A program made the translations under genes and the position numbers. From Phoronis australis (Eukaryota > Phoronida > Phoronidae), in NCBI GenBank assembly GCA_002633005.1, contig NMRA01000066.1, positions 722,468 through 786,467 on the forward strand: a stretch of 64,000 nucleotides of DNA, in the 5' to 3' direction. Of the stretch, positions 1 to 11,594 are shown piece after piece. A model generated the notes under the pieces. It was not told the DNA's origin, ran no database searches, and saw only the letters and a program-made list of their open reading frames with translations. Within the stretch, counting starts at the first letter, position 1, and each line of letters opens with the position of its first letter.

Positions 1-748
1 CACGTGCCCTAAAACAATTGCAGCCGTCGGGGTTAAACCGTGGCAACCGACATAGGCGTGAGGACGGGGGCTGTCAAGAAAAGAAAGACTGCGAATACGG
101 ATGAGACAAAATTCAAGAGAACATTTGTAACTCTGTATCATTGCATAGTTTAACCTTTGAGGCCCTGGCCAGTATACCGTTGTTAGGGTCTCCGTTTTTG
201 CAGCATAGGTCGTCTCAACGCACTTGAAAACGTGCACTTGATCATTCATACATGTATTTTGAAAAGTCTAGAAAATTTTTAATTCAATAATACAAACTTG
301 CGAAAACAAAACTATAATTTTTCAGAGACCCCTTTATGGCAAGGGATAACGGAGACAACTGTCGCCCTACTTTTTCGTTGTTTTTTTCTTGAAATTGTTT
401 ACCACTTGAGAAAAAATTGATAACCTGACAAATAACATCATTCAATTGCTGTACATTTCCTGATCTTTGAAAATACAGATCTTTTTATATTTAAGGGCCT
501 AGCCCTTGAAGGTGCAATTGATGACATTCCAGTGGCCATTTTTTGACAAATTCTTAAAAGACCGCTCACGGAGAGAGAGCCCAATGTTGGAATCGATTAC
601 CTCTATTTCCCTGTTTTTGTGAAAATGTACAACCGGTTTTGATGTAGAGGACGGCCTCTTCTTGCAGGATTGCACGACGATGATGGAATTAAATGTCTCT
701 CTTTTCCAAATGATGTTCAGCCTTTCATCTTAATGTGTCCCATTTCAG
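1..748. other. no gene recognised
   Basis: AT-rich sequence with no convincing exon, repeat or RNA gene. It ends in a pyrimidine-rich acceptor (CCCATTTCAG, ending at 748) that opens the candidate exon that follows. Confidence 0.5.
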
Positions 749-961
749 ACGGGATATCTCTCGGTGGGGTGGTTCGGGGGAATTGTCCTTTTGTCCTTCC
801 TTACATGTAAATCCGACACTGCCAAGAATTCACGAGGGGAAGTTAAGATTCCAAGTTCATCAAAAATACACAGTACAGTAGTATCAAGACATTCGACCAA
901 AATATCCAAAGATGTGGAAAATACAATAGAATTGACCGCCATCGAAAAGGTGGAATTTTGA
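749..961 (+). CDS. candidate last exon of an unidentified membrane protein
   Basis: An acceptor ending in AG at 748 is followed by an open frame of 70 codons to TGA. The first part (YLSVGWFGGIVLLSFL, about residues 3-18 of the exon) would make a membrane helix. It is followed by CKSD and a hydrophilic Ser/Lys/Thr-rich tail of about 50 residues, which looks like the last helix and cytoplasmic tail of a membrane protein. The frame is open from the acceptor onward and has no stop before its end. No upstream exon was found in the first 740 bases, so the rest of the gene would lie outside the window. The family is not recognised. Chance open frames of this length occur in the window, so support rests on the acceptor plus the helix-tail pattern. 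Confidence 0.35.
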   Translation, partial: TGYLSVGWFGGIVLLSFLTCKSDTAKNSRGEVKIPSSSKIHSTVVSRHSTKISKDVENTIELTAIEKVEF

Positions 962-1240
962 AGTTCGTGAAGTCCACTATTTGTGAATTACACAAAAAAA
1001 CTATTTTGGACAGTATCAAAAATACTATTTCTTTTGAAGATCATTACTAGGAGTTGTTTGTAAGGAATTTGCGCATGACAAAAAGACTGCCAGGGCTTCC
1101 ATTGCGAAGACCGTCTACATGTAGAACGGGGTACTCAAAGTACTCGAAATCATAAACAAAGATTTCAGTGTTTTATGGAGTCCAATGTTAAGTCGTGAAC
1201 CGTTATAGGTACTTATAAAATGAGCAAAATATACCTTAAT
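960..1240. repeat. dispersed repeat D, copy 1
   Basis: Diverged match to 61680-62010. Shared landmarks in the same order are CTATTTGTGAAT, GAAGATCATTA, the ATCGCGCATG/TTTGCGCATG block and GTAAACAAAGATTTC/ATAAACAAAGATTTC, followed by a shared GGAGT. No coding capacity was seen. Confidence 0.5.
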
Positions 1241-3467
1241 ACGAACGTCCTACTTCCAATGTTTCCCCCGATTACCCTTCAAATTCTTCTTCGAGCATAA
1301 CTGCAGAATTTGCTTATAACTTTCCTTTTTGAAAAACAAATTTGTTGGTTTCTGATTTACGTGTCTATGTATCTAGGAAAATTGACAGATTCATATAATA
1401 TTTTTGACAATTAAAATCTAATATTGATGATGTTTTAGTGAATTTAGTAGCAGCCTGAAGTCGGAAAAAATCTATAATCCTAACCCCAAATAATAAAGCA
1501 CACTTAGATGATTTTTGCCAATCTGAAATATCTGTCAAACATATTGATGAATTTCGGACAGTTCACAAAAATATACTCACAATTCAGATCACATTAAATG
1601 CATTTGCTGTTTGAATTAGGTACAAGATGTGTCATCAGGAAATAAGACATTAAATCAAGGTAACGCATTGCTCACAGAATCGAATGTTGGTTTCTGATTT
1701 AAATGTTTATGTATCTACGGAAATGATAGGTGATTTTCTGACAGAAGCTAATCCTGTAAGAAATAAATATGCATAACTGAACTTATTTGCAAGTTGACAT
1801 TCGGAAAATTCGATCCATCATCAGATCCCCAAATACAGAAGTAAACTAAGGGTATCAACAGTAAAATGTTAAAAAACAAAAAATGATGGTGTTATTTACT
1901 CATACTTCTATGCAAACGTGTCCTTTTGCTATGAGCTATGGCAATATGGTTATTCTCTAACAACAAAACTGGTGAAAAACATTATTGTTGAATAGTCACG
2001 AGTAGTATTGCACAGAAACCTTAGCACACATTTACGTCAGGAGCAACATTTTAATTTTTTACCAATTCACCAGACAGCATACCTGCTGCCGCCACTTTGC
2101 CACAGGTCAAATATTTCACTTGAGGCTCGGTTACAGTTATTCCTCAGAATCCATCATTTGGGGGAATCTGGGTGATGTTATATCCATAACCGGTGCAGAA
2201 TTTGCATATCTCTTCCATATCCTTCCCATAACAACAAAACCGCTTTTACATGTGCATCCAGTGATCAACAAACGGGCACACCCACGTTATCCGAGAACTA
2301 AGTACATATTTCTCACCCATAAAAAGACTATTTTCACCAAGCGAGAGAACGTACGGGACCCTTTCCATGTACACCAGCAAAATGGTCCACTATGAAGTAT
2401 TTAGCGATGAGAATTATTGAAGCATTTTTCTGTTTCATCATCAACTACTTTTCCCTGAAGTGTGTCGCGATTCCCTTGCATCTACTGAACGCAGACTATC
2501 ATGAAGAATGACAACATTCGAGAAGACCTCGCCAGAGGAGGAATTTTTGGCGACCTGTTACACGTTAATGCTCGTTTGCAAACATTTTGCTCATAACACC
2601 ACCTAAATGCAATGACCGGTTAATGCTAGTTGTCTTACTTTAATTTCAGTGCATGAAAAATAGCTGCGAACAACACCCTTCATAATACGCTGCTCCATCC
2701 TTATTCTTCCTCAATACAGTGGGCGTTTTGATGTCCTATACATGTATATCTTCTCGCGTTCACGTAATATGGTGCGTAAAGTCTAATTTCCCCTTGAACG
2801 TACTTAACATGGAGTGGTGATAAAACCCTGCTTCCGTATATTGCTAGAGTATTGTCCGGACTGTGAAAACACTCCAATAATCCATAATCACAAAATCCAT
2901 CAGAAGAAGGCTTTAATGATGTCGTGAAGGAGTGGTTAGCCAATCGACATACTTGCATATAATTGTAGTTGTATTCTAAGATGATAAATCAGCAAGACAT
3001 GCATAGAAAGTTTGTATTTCTAATGTCTTTCTGACGTCCGTTTAATACAAACTTTTGGCTAAAATCAACGATAGTTAAAAAATTGGAGATTAGAATCGAA
3101 CTCAGTCCTAATTGGGAAGAACTCACAGTTTAATATTGTTTGAGACCATTGCCAGTAAGCTGCTTTGTCACATTTTGTGCATGATATTGAACTACAACGC
3201 ATTACATCAACGAGGTATCCCATGCCACTTGAGTATTGAACAAGTCGAAAATCAGTTTTATACCTGTCCATGCTCCAAAATAAAAAGTTATATTTTGCGA
3301 CGGAAGAAGAGTCTCATAGCATCTTTTTATGATTCGTTAATTGAGTTTACTACAGTATGCATATCAATTGTCCTGCGCATGATGAGATCTTCCGAGAAAT
3401 TTTCAAGTAGATATATACATGTTTCGAGTCAATCGGAGTGTCCATAAATGTCATCAGGTGCTACTGG
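1241..3467. other. intergenic, no gene recognised
   Basis: Contains two related stretches sharing TTGGTTTCTGATTTA followed by TATGTATCTA (about 1345-1395 and 1685-1730). They look like a diverged internal duplication. The part near 2700-3460 may be 3' untranslated sequence of the antistasin-type exon read on the minus strand. No other supported feature. Confidence 0.4.
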
Positions 3468-3670
3468 TCAATTTCCATTGCTGTCGCACTTCCGGCAACG
3501 ACATGTGGGGCAGCCGTTTTTGTCGTAGATCCTGCCGCATGCACATTTGTTCTTACACACAAGGGGGCACTTTGGACAAGGATTGCACTTGCAGATGGGA
3601 CAACCCACAACCTTGACGTTACCGCATGGACAAAATATCTTGCAGACGGGAGGACATTGTTTGACTGGAA
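3468..3670 (-). CDS. antistasin-like cysteine-rich inhibitor, terminal exon
   Basis: On the minus strand the pyrimidine-rich acceptor TTCTCTCTTTTCTTTAAG is followed by a phase-1 frame of 66 codons ending in TGA. The product is extremely cysteine-rich and holds two antistasin-type repeats with the family signature C-x-x-x-C-x-x-x-C-x-C-G...GCPxCxC. The first repeat starts CPPVCKIFCPCG and ends GCPICKC. The second starts CPLVCKNKCACG, has YDKNGCPTCRC and ends the protein after RKCDSNGN. Antistasin domains are secreted, disulfide-rich serine-protease inhibitors (leech antistasin, hirustasin and relatives), and animals use them in mucus and venom as well as in matrix. The frame has no start codon here, so at least one upstream exon with a signal peptide is expected at higher coordinates; it was not identified. 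The class is clear. The inhibitory target is unknown. Confidence 0.75.
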
Positions 3671-5565
3671 CTTAAAGAAAAGAGAGAATGGAAGAACATG
3701 AAGCATATGGATCTAGAAGTCACCACTTCCTGTTAACAACGTAAGTTGGCCTCAGCACGGTTTTGGTTCACATAGCAATTCACTGGTAATGGTAATTAGA
3801 CCTTTTAAATATCAAAATCTATCGTACATGTATAGCCATTGTAGTTACAGACAATCAGGCTCTAAATGACGTCATTTATGATCAAATATCGACAATCTTC
3901 CCTTACTCAACGAACCCACAACGACATCACAACATGCATTGTTCGTGATTGGGATTCATTTTTCTCAACGCTTGCTCGTCACTTTAACGGTCAGCAAACA
4001 ACCCTCCATCACGTTTTATACCCCAACGACGCCAGAACGTCAGAATTGATGCCATTATTAACTAGGCCCTCATTATCACCACCATGTGAGAGAAGTAGCG
4101 GTTCGCACGCGAAAGGTATTTTTAACGAGGTGTATCATCCAACTTTTGACAAATGCTTTGTAATTTGTTATCAATCAAAACTGAATTTCATAATGTTTAA
4201 GGAAAAATACAACTTATATACCTGTGGCCGATTTCTGAAATTAATTTAGCGCTATCTTTTGCTGCGAAATTGCAACTTTGACATTTGTGAACGCGAATTG
4301 CCAATTTTTTAAACTGGTTTTGTCCTTGTTGACCATTTTAGTGGTACTGATATTTTTGTTCTATCTGATGCTTTGGCATGTAAATCTACAAACACCCTAA
4401 GGACCCTCCGAGAAGTGGGGCTGAAGATGGATCCAAACAGACGGATGTAATGGACCAACACAGATCAATGAAATCGATTATAGCAACACAACAGCGCACT
4501 TATACATGTAGAAAAACACTGAAGAACGTCTAGGGCCTGGAGATACACCAAAGCCGGATGAAGTGTCTTTCGAAGAAGGCAAGGCAGCGCTTGGATGCAA
4601 TGTCAAGTGACACAGCAGAGGAGCTGAGCAGGACACTAACCACAGCACCAATTTACGCAACCAATGGGGATGCAAGCTTTCCCAAAGAGAGGCCACCGAC
4701 CAGAAGAAGGAAATATGCAATCAAAACATGGACATGCTGTATACTATTGATAACTTAGCGTTACCATTTCGAAGACTTCCACGGATCGTCTGAAGCCGAA
4801 GTAATGGCGTGTGGGCCTTGGCGGATAATGCTGTCACGTGGGATGTAACGCAACTTCTTTGCTTGTTGATGTAATACACTATTCCACACATCTGATAGCT
4901 TTTGTGAGCACACCATCAACCAAAATGTCGGAAGGCTGATGTAAGTTTTAGACCTCAACTATTCCGGATAGTAATGACTATTCAAAGTTTGGACATGCAA
5001 ACTTGTTTTAAATTAAAATAGAAAATAGAACACTCGCCACTCATCATTAAATTCTTCCTAGGCCTATATAACAAAGCAGCAAGTGATGTAAAATCAAATG
5101 TGTAATTAATTTTTTCAAAAGACAGAAAGATCTGTTGACAATTTTTGCATTATGAATAATAAAAAATTCACTAACATCTTTCACGCTTAATTTAGAAAAG
5201 ATTTTCGGATTGAGATTAATGTTTATCTATACCGTAAGTGATAGTTATGGTTTTGTTAATTAATGAAACTTCATAATCTCGGTATACTTTTTAACGCTAC
5301 TAAGTCTGCAAGTGATGATAAAAGCTATGTCGTTCTGGTCGTCTGACCATCTCAAACAAACAAAACTCAGCTTGAACGCATGGTGCTAGAGAATCTCTTC
5401 GGACACCGGAATGTTTCCCAGCAACTTTGACGAACATGAAAATTGAGACAATCCACAGAGAGTTGAATTCTTGCAGTTCTATGGTTTTGGTAGGAACAGA
5501 GGTATCATTATCGTAATACGAAATCCCATTAGTGTCATGAAAAAAATAAAATTTGAAACTGCTGA
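3671..5565. other. no confident gene; possible decayed coding stretch near 4500-4760
   Basis: Several open frames overlap at 3866-4249 and 4550-4760, but none has a recognisable domain and the latter has stops in the most protein-like frame. The 5' exon of the antistasin-type gene could lie here or beyond, but was not found. Confidence 0.35.
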
Positions 5566-5777
5566 AACACTTTGTAATTACGGATTGCCATTCTGTAATT
5601 ACAGATTGCCAATCTGAAAATACGGAATGCCAATCGGTTTTTACGCATTGTCAATCTGTTAATAAGTATTGGCAATCCGTAATAACAGATTGGCAATCAG
5701 CATTAGCAGATTGGCAATACGTAGTAACAGATTGGCAATGTGTAATTACAGTTAGGCACACTGTTTTAACAGATTCA
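5566..5777. repeat. 21-bp tandem repeat with CCAAT-like core
   Basis: About ten consecutive 21-bp units with core ACAGATTGGCAATC. Early units read GATTGCCAATC and later ones GATTGGCAATC, so the centre of the unit changes from GCC to GGC across the array. Because 21 is a multiple of three, one plus-strand frame reads as a heptad repeat around TDCQSVI/TDWQSVI. This is a minisatellite, not a recognised protein. Confidence 0.9.
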
Positions 5778-5936
5778 TTTTTTTATTTTTCAGGCCTCTA
5801 ATGGGCCTTCGTACATGTATTACTTGTCAATAGCGGAGTTGCAACGCCGCCATATTGGAAATGGGTCAGAATATTGCATTGTGGTTAAGTCGGTAAACAA
5901 ATACGTCGGCAAGCGTGGGGGCGAACCAGCCACAGG

Positions 5937-6254
5937 GATGTTATACATATACGTGTTGTGTGCCTGGCTGCTATAATACCAGTTAGTGAGATAAAAAATT
6001 TAGTTACTACCTGTTTCCCAAGGATCAAGAATTGCGTAAAAATGGGCCAGAAACATCGGTAGAGCTGGTAGCAAAGGCCGATTTAGTGAATTCTTTCCGA
6101 CTTCGTGGCCTGCAGCGCTCATTTTGAGGGCTGCAAGAAAATGTATCTTGGAAACTGCCCAACATTATTTCCCTTGAAAGAAACAGTAACAAATACTCCA
6201 CGGCGGAGGGTAGTAAAAAATTGTTTTCGCTTGACCAGAACCAAACCAACTTGA
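5937..6254 (+). pseudogene. THAP zinc-finger pseudogene
   Basis: The plus strand carries a complete but broken THAP domain. The N-terminal cysteine region reads TYTCCVPGCYNTS, followed in frame by TAG TGA and then DKKFSYYLFPKDQELRK. A frameshift continues as KWARNIGRAGSKGRF. A second frameshift leads to ACSAHFEGCKKMYLGNCPTLFP, the C-x-x-H and terminal part of the C2CH domain. THAP domains bind DNA and occur both in host transcription factors and in P-element-type transposases. The copy aligns codon for codon with the minus-strand THAP at 50194-50457 (shared QEL, KW, NI and GSKG). A shared 5' flank (AATAGCGGA, GCCATATTG) extends the similarity. Two stops and two frameshifts make it dead. Confidence 0.75.
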
Positions 6255-7318
6255 GCAATTTTGAGCATAATGTCTTTACACAATCACCTGTTCTGTCGAC
6301 TCACTTAACGCACACTATGCATTAAGGTGATAAGACAAAGTCCAGAATATTATTATTTACTTTCTACTAAATTGTGGTGCATTCCTATCAAAATTCGTTG
6401 TTAAATTACGATCATTTTTCAGAAAAATTGTGCAGAAATCCCTCGCCGACAGATGAGTTGATCCCGGTCTCGCTATCGTCGATAGGGCTTGAATTGTTGA
6501 ATAAGACTCAATAAATTACCTGAAATCCTCCTCAAGTTTTCCAAACAGGGTCTCAAAGATTTTTAAGTCCTTGTGGAGTCTGGATTAACTGCAGATTAAG
6601 TCCAAATCTGTGCTAGATTGTAGCCCGCAACACGAGAAAAATCTCTGGAGGAACACACATGTTGTTGTCACGTGACGTTTGTTTGGAAGTTTGAATGCGT
6701 GTTTGTGAGAGTAAGCGTGCGTGTGCTTGTCATCAGAGTTCATTTGCCAGAGTAAATGCGATGTAATGACCTAGGTGTGCATTCTATCTAAAGAAATTAA
6801 CTCAAGCAATCAGACAGGGCGTGTTTTAATATTTAGCACTTGGTGGCCTCATCTGCTAAATACGTTCGAGAATTGTTTCAGTAAGACCGATATGTCACTC
6901 AATGAGTCGCCGGGTGAGTGAATGCGTGACCGTACAGCTATTCGGGGTGTAAGGGTGCGAATGTATTCACTATCAGTGGGTCATTTTGACTTTAAAACAA
7001 CAATTATGATTAGTTAAATAATTTCTCTTAAAAATAATGCAAAAATTTTTTACGGTATCAGAAACTTTCGGAAATTCGTGCCAATATTTATTTCTTGTCG
7101 ATGCTATGTTATTCCATTCATGAATATAAAGTTCCCGACTAAATGTCTTCGATGACAGCCCGTACATTATGCAGAGCGCGCTTCATGGCCGCGTGCTAAC
7201 ACTGCTCGAGCTTTTTTTTGAATCGCGGCGTAAGTTGGGAAGTGTATACGGACATAACGGTGAGGCTCGTGGTCTACGAATTCAGGACTGTCAGATCTTT
7301 CAACGGGGCTATTCGGAG
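6255..7318. other. intergenic, nothing recognised
   Basis: No exon, RNA gene or repeat boundary seen. A short GTGTGTGCTTG-like purine/pyrimidine stretch near 6690-6730 is the only low-complexity feature. Confidence 0.4.
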
Positions 7319-9379
7319 AATTGACCTATCGCAAGCTCTGCCCCTATGCGAAAAGTCACGTGATACCCGACATTCGAACGAGATGTCAGAGGCAAATACA
7401 CTGTCACTAAACGACGCTCCTGGTGGAATCGATGAGTGTTTTTTCACTATTTGAAAACGCTTTGACAGAGACAAGAGGCGATGCTTTTCAACAGAGAATT
7501 GTACGTTCATGATATGGAAATTTGTAAAGGTGACGATGAAAACATGGCTCGAGGAGCCAGCGAAATTCCGAAGAACCCCTCTGCCTCGGGGCCACCTTCA
7601 CCTACCAAATGACAAAGCCACTGATACGATATGTTCATGTAAAGCTGAGTATGTACCTTCAAGTCGAATTATCTGTACGATTCCATAGATTTCATGATCT
7701 TTCTAATAAAATCAGTAAAGATTCACCGATATTTTTATTCTGTCGTCTGCTAAATTTCGCCAAATAATTAAAAGTAGGTCACAACTGGTGGGACTCTCGG
7801 AGTAAGTAGGTCATAGATTACAGACAACACATGCACTATAGTCTTTGACTAGGTCGACTCCACAGCACTGTTTACGCTTTTCTAGTCTTGTAACGAAATA
7901 TTTTGATAAAAAAAATTCAGGTTCATAGCTCATGCTCACATTCATCTCATCCTAGGCAAACAGTTAGCTCCGGCGGGTTAATTAGGTCTAGGGCTGTGTC
8001 TAAGTCAGTGAAGTTAATGTCTGGAACTCAGTGGCGGATCTAGGATACCACAAGGGGGGTCCAACATGTTGTCTCGTGGAATTGGGCAAAGTGCAATTGT
8101 ATGTACACAGGCGGCCCGAAAGTTGCAGGGACCTGGGATGCAGACCTTTGGACCTTCTGTTCAGAAAATTTATCGGTGGACTAAAAAAAAAAAACAGGAA
8201 CACGATTCCGCCGCGATCTGGGGTCTGAGCCCCCCTCTTCCGCTACCGGTCCTAGTTACTGAACTCAATATTTCCTCACGCTACACGCTCTTGCTGTTTC
8301 ATTTTGCTTGCGGGGGGGCTGGGGCCCCTGCCCCCACCCCCTAAATCCGCCTATGGTCCGTTTGCACCATTAAGACGTTTAAATTAGGCCTGCCTTCTTA
8401 CTAACTTGGCATTTTTTGTAGTTTCATTCCATAAAGGTAACTTTCATTTAATTTTGAAGGTAGCATAATTACTAAGTCGTGGTATGGTTACAACTTGAAA
8501 GATTACAAGTCTGGTGTGGTAGTTGCAAATAGGGTATTTACAAAAATAACTCAAATTCTGTTTTAAAGCTTCATAAATCTAAATATCATGTCTGAACAAC
8601 TTCAAAATGAGCTCTGTCTAACTCTACAGACATAGTGTATACTAGAGGTACACGTCAAAAAGTAATTTTACAGTTTATGTTTATAGTGACAACAGCTTGA
8701 CCAAGGCTTTGAGTTACTGGCAGCAATCCAGTGCCCCTCCCTGCATGTGCAGATCGAATCTCTGAATTTTGACCGAGAGAGAAGTTCAGCTGAACGCCAG
8801 CCTACGGGTTTATGAATAACAAAAACGTACCTCTTTTAGGTTGAAATAAATAAAAAAATAAAAAAATGTCCTTGAAAACAACAATTACCGGGGACTATAC
8901 CGCAGGTGTCGAGACAAAGGCGGCCAGACGTAGGAAACTCGGGAGTCACAATCTGAGATAGCCCTTCACCATATAGCCACCAAGCTGAAAAGTGCGCATC
9001 TTGGAACTGATATATTTGTGTTTATAATAGCCTTCCAGTTATCAAGCAACATCGCTAAGTTCAGTTGCTCGTGTAGCCGTACAGTTTGATCCATAGTTTA
9101 CGCTGAAATCAGTTTTCGGCTTAGGACATGCCAAAAAATGACGGGATATTATTCTGGAGCAGCATAAGGGCTGTCGGTGCTACACACGCCATATCAACAC
9201 CGTTTCCCCATTCTTAGCGGACAATTTCTTGAGCTATAGACTAAAGTAAGTTTTACTCGACTACGTGAGGTTTGTCGGGTATAATGGCGGCTTGGAAACG
9301 CAGACGAAGGTGTGCCAAGAATGCTTTGTTCTGATTGGTCAATTAAGCCGTCCGTCATAATCCTGGCGATAGGTCAATT
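7319..9379 (+). mobile_element. 2.06-kb TIR element, copy 1
   Basis: Starts with AATTGACCTATCGC and ends with the reverse complement GCGATAGGTCAATT. At this locus the inverted ends extend to GGAGAATTGACCTATCGC. A second copy in opposite orientation lies at 34101-36124. The interiors match nearly throughout, including an antisense frame starting MNV.F.VE.HR and the stretch around CACGTGATA. No transposase frame is visible, so it appears non-autonomous. The superfamily is not assigned and target duplications are not clear. Confidence 0.8.
8029..8355 (+). mobile_element. hAT-like MITE nested in TIR element copy 1
   Basis: Begins CAGTGGCGGATCTAGG and ends CTAAATCCGCCTATG, imperfect inverted ends of the CAG-GGCGGAT type common in hAT MITEs. 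Poly-G/poly-C tracts lie just inside the end. The same insertion is in the other copy of the host element (35110-35422), so it predates the duplication of the host. Confidence 0.7.
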
Positions 9380-11363
9380 CTCCTCGCGGTGTTGCTGCTG
9401 TACTAGTGGTGATTGTATTGAGCATGCGTCGCTGTCTGCATGTAAACAGCTGGTAAAAACACAGTCATCAAAATACGGCGTACCGCAAAGCCTTATTATT
9501 GCTATTTTCCTTGGTGCAAGTCTTCGATAAGTGGTCACAAATTACCAAAAGACCAAAGGTTACTACATTCGTGGAGCATTGCGGTCAAAAGGGTCAAACA
9601 ACTGACAAAAAGTGTGTGGATGCCGATGCCCCTTTGGGAGACTACATAACGTAACTTGGTAAGTTTTTAGCAATCAATTTTCTATCGACATCGTTCGGTG
9701 ATGTTATACGCACCAGTTACCCCTCTGAATAACGGGTTTATTGAATGGAACTACAGGTAAGTGTTTCTTTTCGGAAACTCACCCAGGACGCGGATGTCGG
9801 GTAGGCTAGCAGCACATTCACATATTGTCCTCCAGGGGTGGGAATGCGCCCAATATAAGAGGTGTACATGTATGGTGCGAGACGCTCAGAAGTCAAAGGT
9901 GACTTTTTCAGAGCAGTTTCTCTTCAAAGCTATGCTATTTCCAATAAAATTCTCTAGACGAGTGAGTTTCCTTATTTTATGGCGGACTCCACCCCCAGGA
10001 CTACCAGATTAGTTACTGAATTAACATGAATAAGCTATTCAGTAAACGTCATAACATTGCATTGGAATAAAAATTGACATCTAGAATGAATTTTATTTGT
10101 TGAGGTCAAATGCACATTTTAGGTGTCGTGAAAAATACACATTATTAAATCACTTGTAGCCTGTTTCACATAGTTTAATTCAGATCTTAAATAAGACTTG
10201 TGTACAAAGATTATTATTTTCTACATATAAACGTGAAGATGAAACGTCAAGTATGTTCTGCCTTACAAAAGTAGTTTTGTCTTGTGTTTTCTTTATAATT
10301 TGTTAATATTTCTCTGACTATTCTGTTACAGGTGAGAGAAAACGACTAAAACCAGCCGCCTGACCTTCTATTTTACCTTCGGACAAAATGAAAAGCAATC
10401 CTTCAGCATTAACCTGAGAGAATTGAACATAATTCAGAAATTTAGCCCTTGATATTCCTGATTACGGACTCCATTGCGTGGGAAAATTACAATTGTTTTT
10501 AACAATGTTGTTTATTGATATACTTTTCTTGCATGTGGAACTTTTGTTGAGGACAAGTTAGCACAATACCTAAAATTGTTCAAAGGCCTTCTTAAGAAAG
10601 CTCTAAAATAATTACACACACAAACAAATCAAATGCAAAGAAAGGGAACACTTCATTTTGATCGCTGCATATTTCTAGAGGTCGTCAGGAAAACGACAAT
10701 TCGCAAGCGTAATCGCTAATCATCAGCTTTATTAAGAATAAGCACAACTGCATTGTGTGGGGCTTTAAAACTGAGGAAATATTGTGGTTTCAATAATTAG
10801 TGACAAACTTGCCTGTTGATGAAAAATTTATTCGATCATCAAAGTGTAATATTAACGGGCTTTCTACTGACAATAATACAATCGATGCAGTCACTGAATG
10901 TCATTTCCCTATAATGTGTACCAAATTGAAAAGTTTTTACCATTAATATAAAGTCTTTCTTCTGAAAGGAAAAGTTAATGTCACTCAGTGAGAAAGAACA
11001 GGTATTACCAGATGCTTTTGGTTTTCATTTCACAGAGATCTAGTTTCAATAGCCTATTAGCGCTTGTAAAATGGTCCAGTTTCGGCACGTGGCTTCCCTC
11101 CAGGTAACCTCATTCAGCCTCAATTAGATCCTTGAAGGTAAACACAACAGCATATTACTTGACTGGTTTTGTGCCCAGAATTTGACCCTGAACTAGACCA
11201 GAGTGTCACTACGTCTACTTTAGCTTCAATCCAGCATGTTTCTTCCAGGAAAGGAAGTACATGTAAGCTATTGTCCACACATGACTTATTTCCTACGAAG
11301 GGCCATCCTCACCAACGAGGCTGACTTGTATAGCAGTCAGATATAGTTCCTCTTCATACTGTA
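9380..11363. other. no confident gene; two strong plus-strand splice donors
   Basis: CTTG|GTAAGT after 9658 and ACAG|GTAAGT after 9756 are near-consensus donors in a relatively CpG-rich stretch. The second follows ATGGAACTACAG (9745-9756), a possible four-codon first exon in phase 0. No downstream exon was identified and the rest is AT-rich without recognisable content. Confidence 0.3.
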
Positions 11364-11594
11364 CATGCGCGCACCCAGCCTTCAATATGGGGGGGGCTCC
11401 AATTCCTGACTTTTGTGGACCTTTTGGTAACAAAAAAGCGGGTGGACTAGAAAAAAAAAACCGGGAGCACCACTGTAAATTGCGCGTTTGCGCATGTTTA
11501 ATGGACTTATGCCAAATTTTCTTGGACATTTCGTCTCTCTGAGGCGGACCTTTTGGCCCACTTCGTTCGAGCCCCCCCCCTGGGTGCGCGCATG
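11364..11594 (+). mobile_element. CATGCGCGCACCCAG MITE, copy a
   Basis: Inverted ends CATGCGCGCACCCAG and CTGGGTGCGCGCATG enclose 231 bp with internal GGGGG/CCCCC tracts and a CTTTTGGTAACAAAAAAGCG segment shared with copies b and c. No coding function. The target duplication is not clear here. Confidence 0.8.

Noticed and set aside
3866-4249. 127-codon plus-strand open frame
   Set aside because: No domain, no splice sites supporting it and no codon pattern unlike chance. It may be a fortuitous frame.
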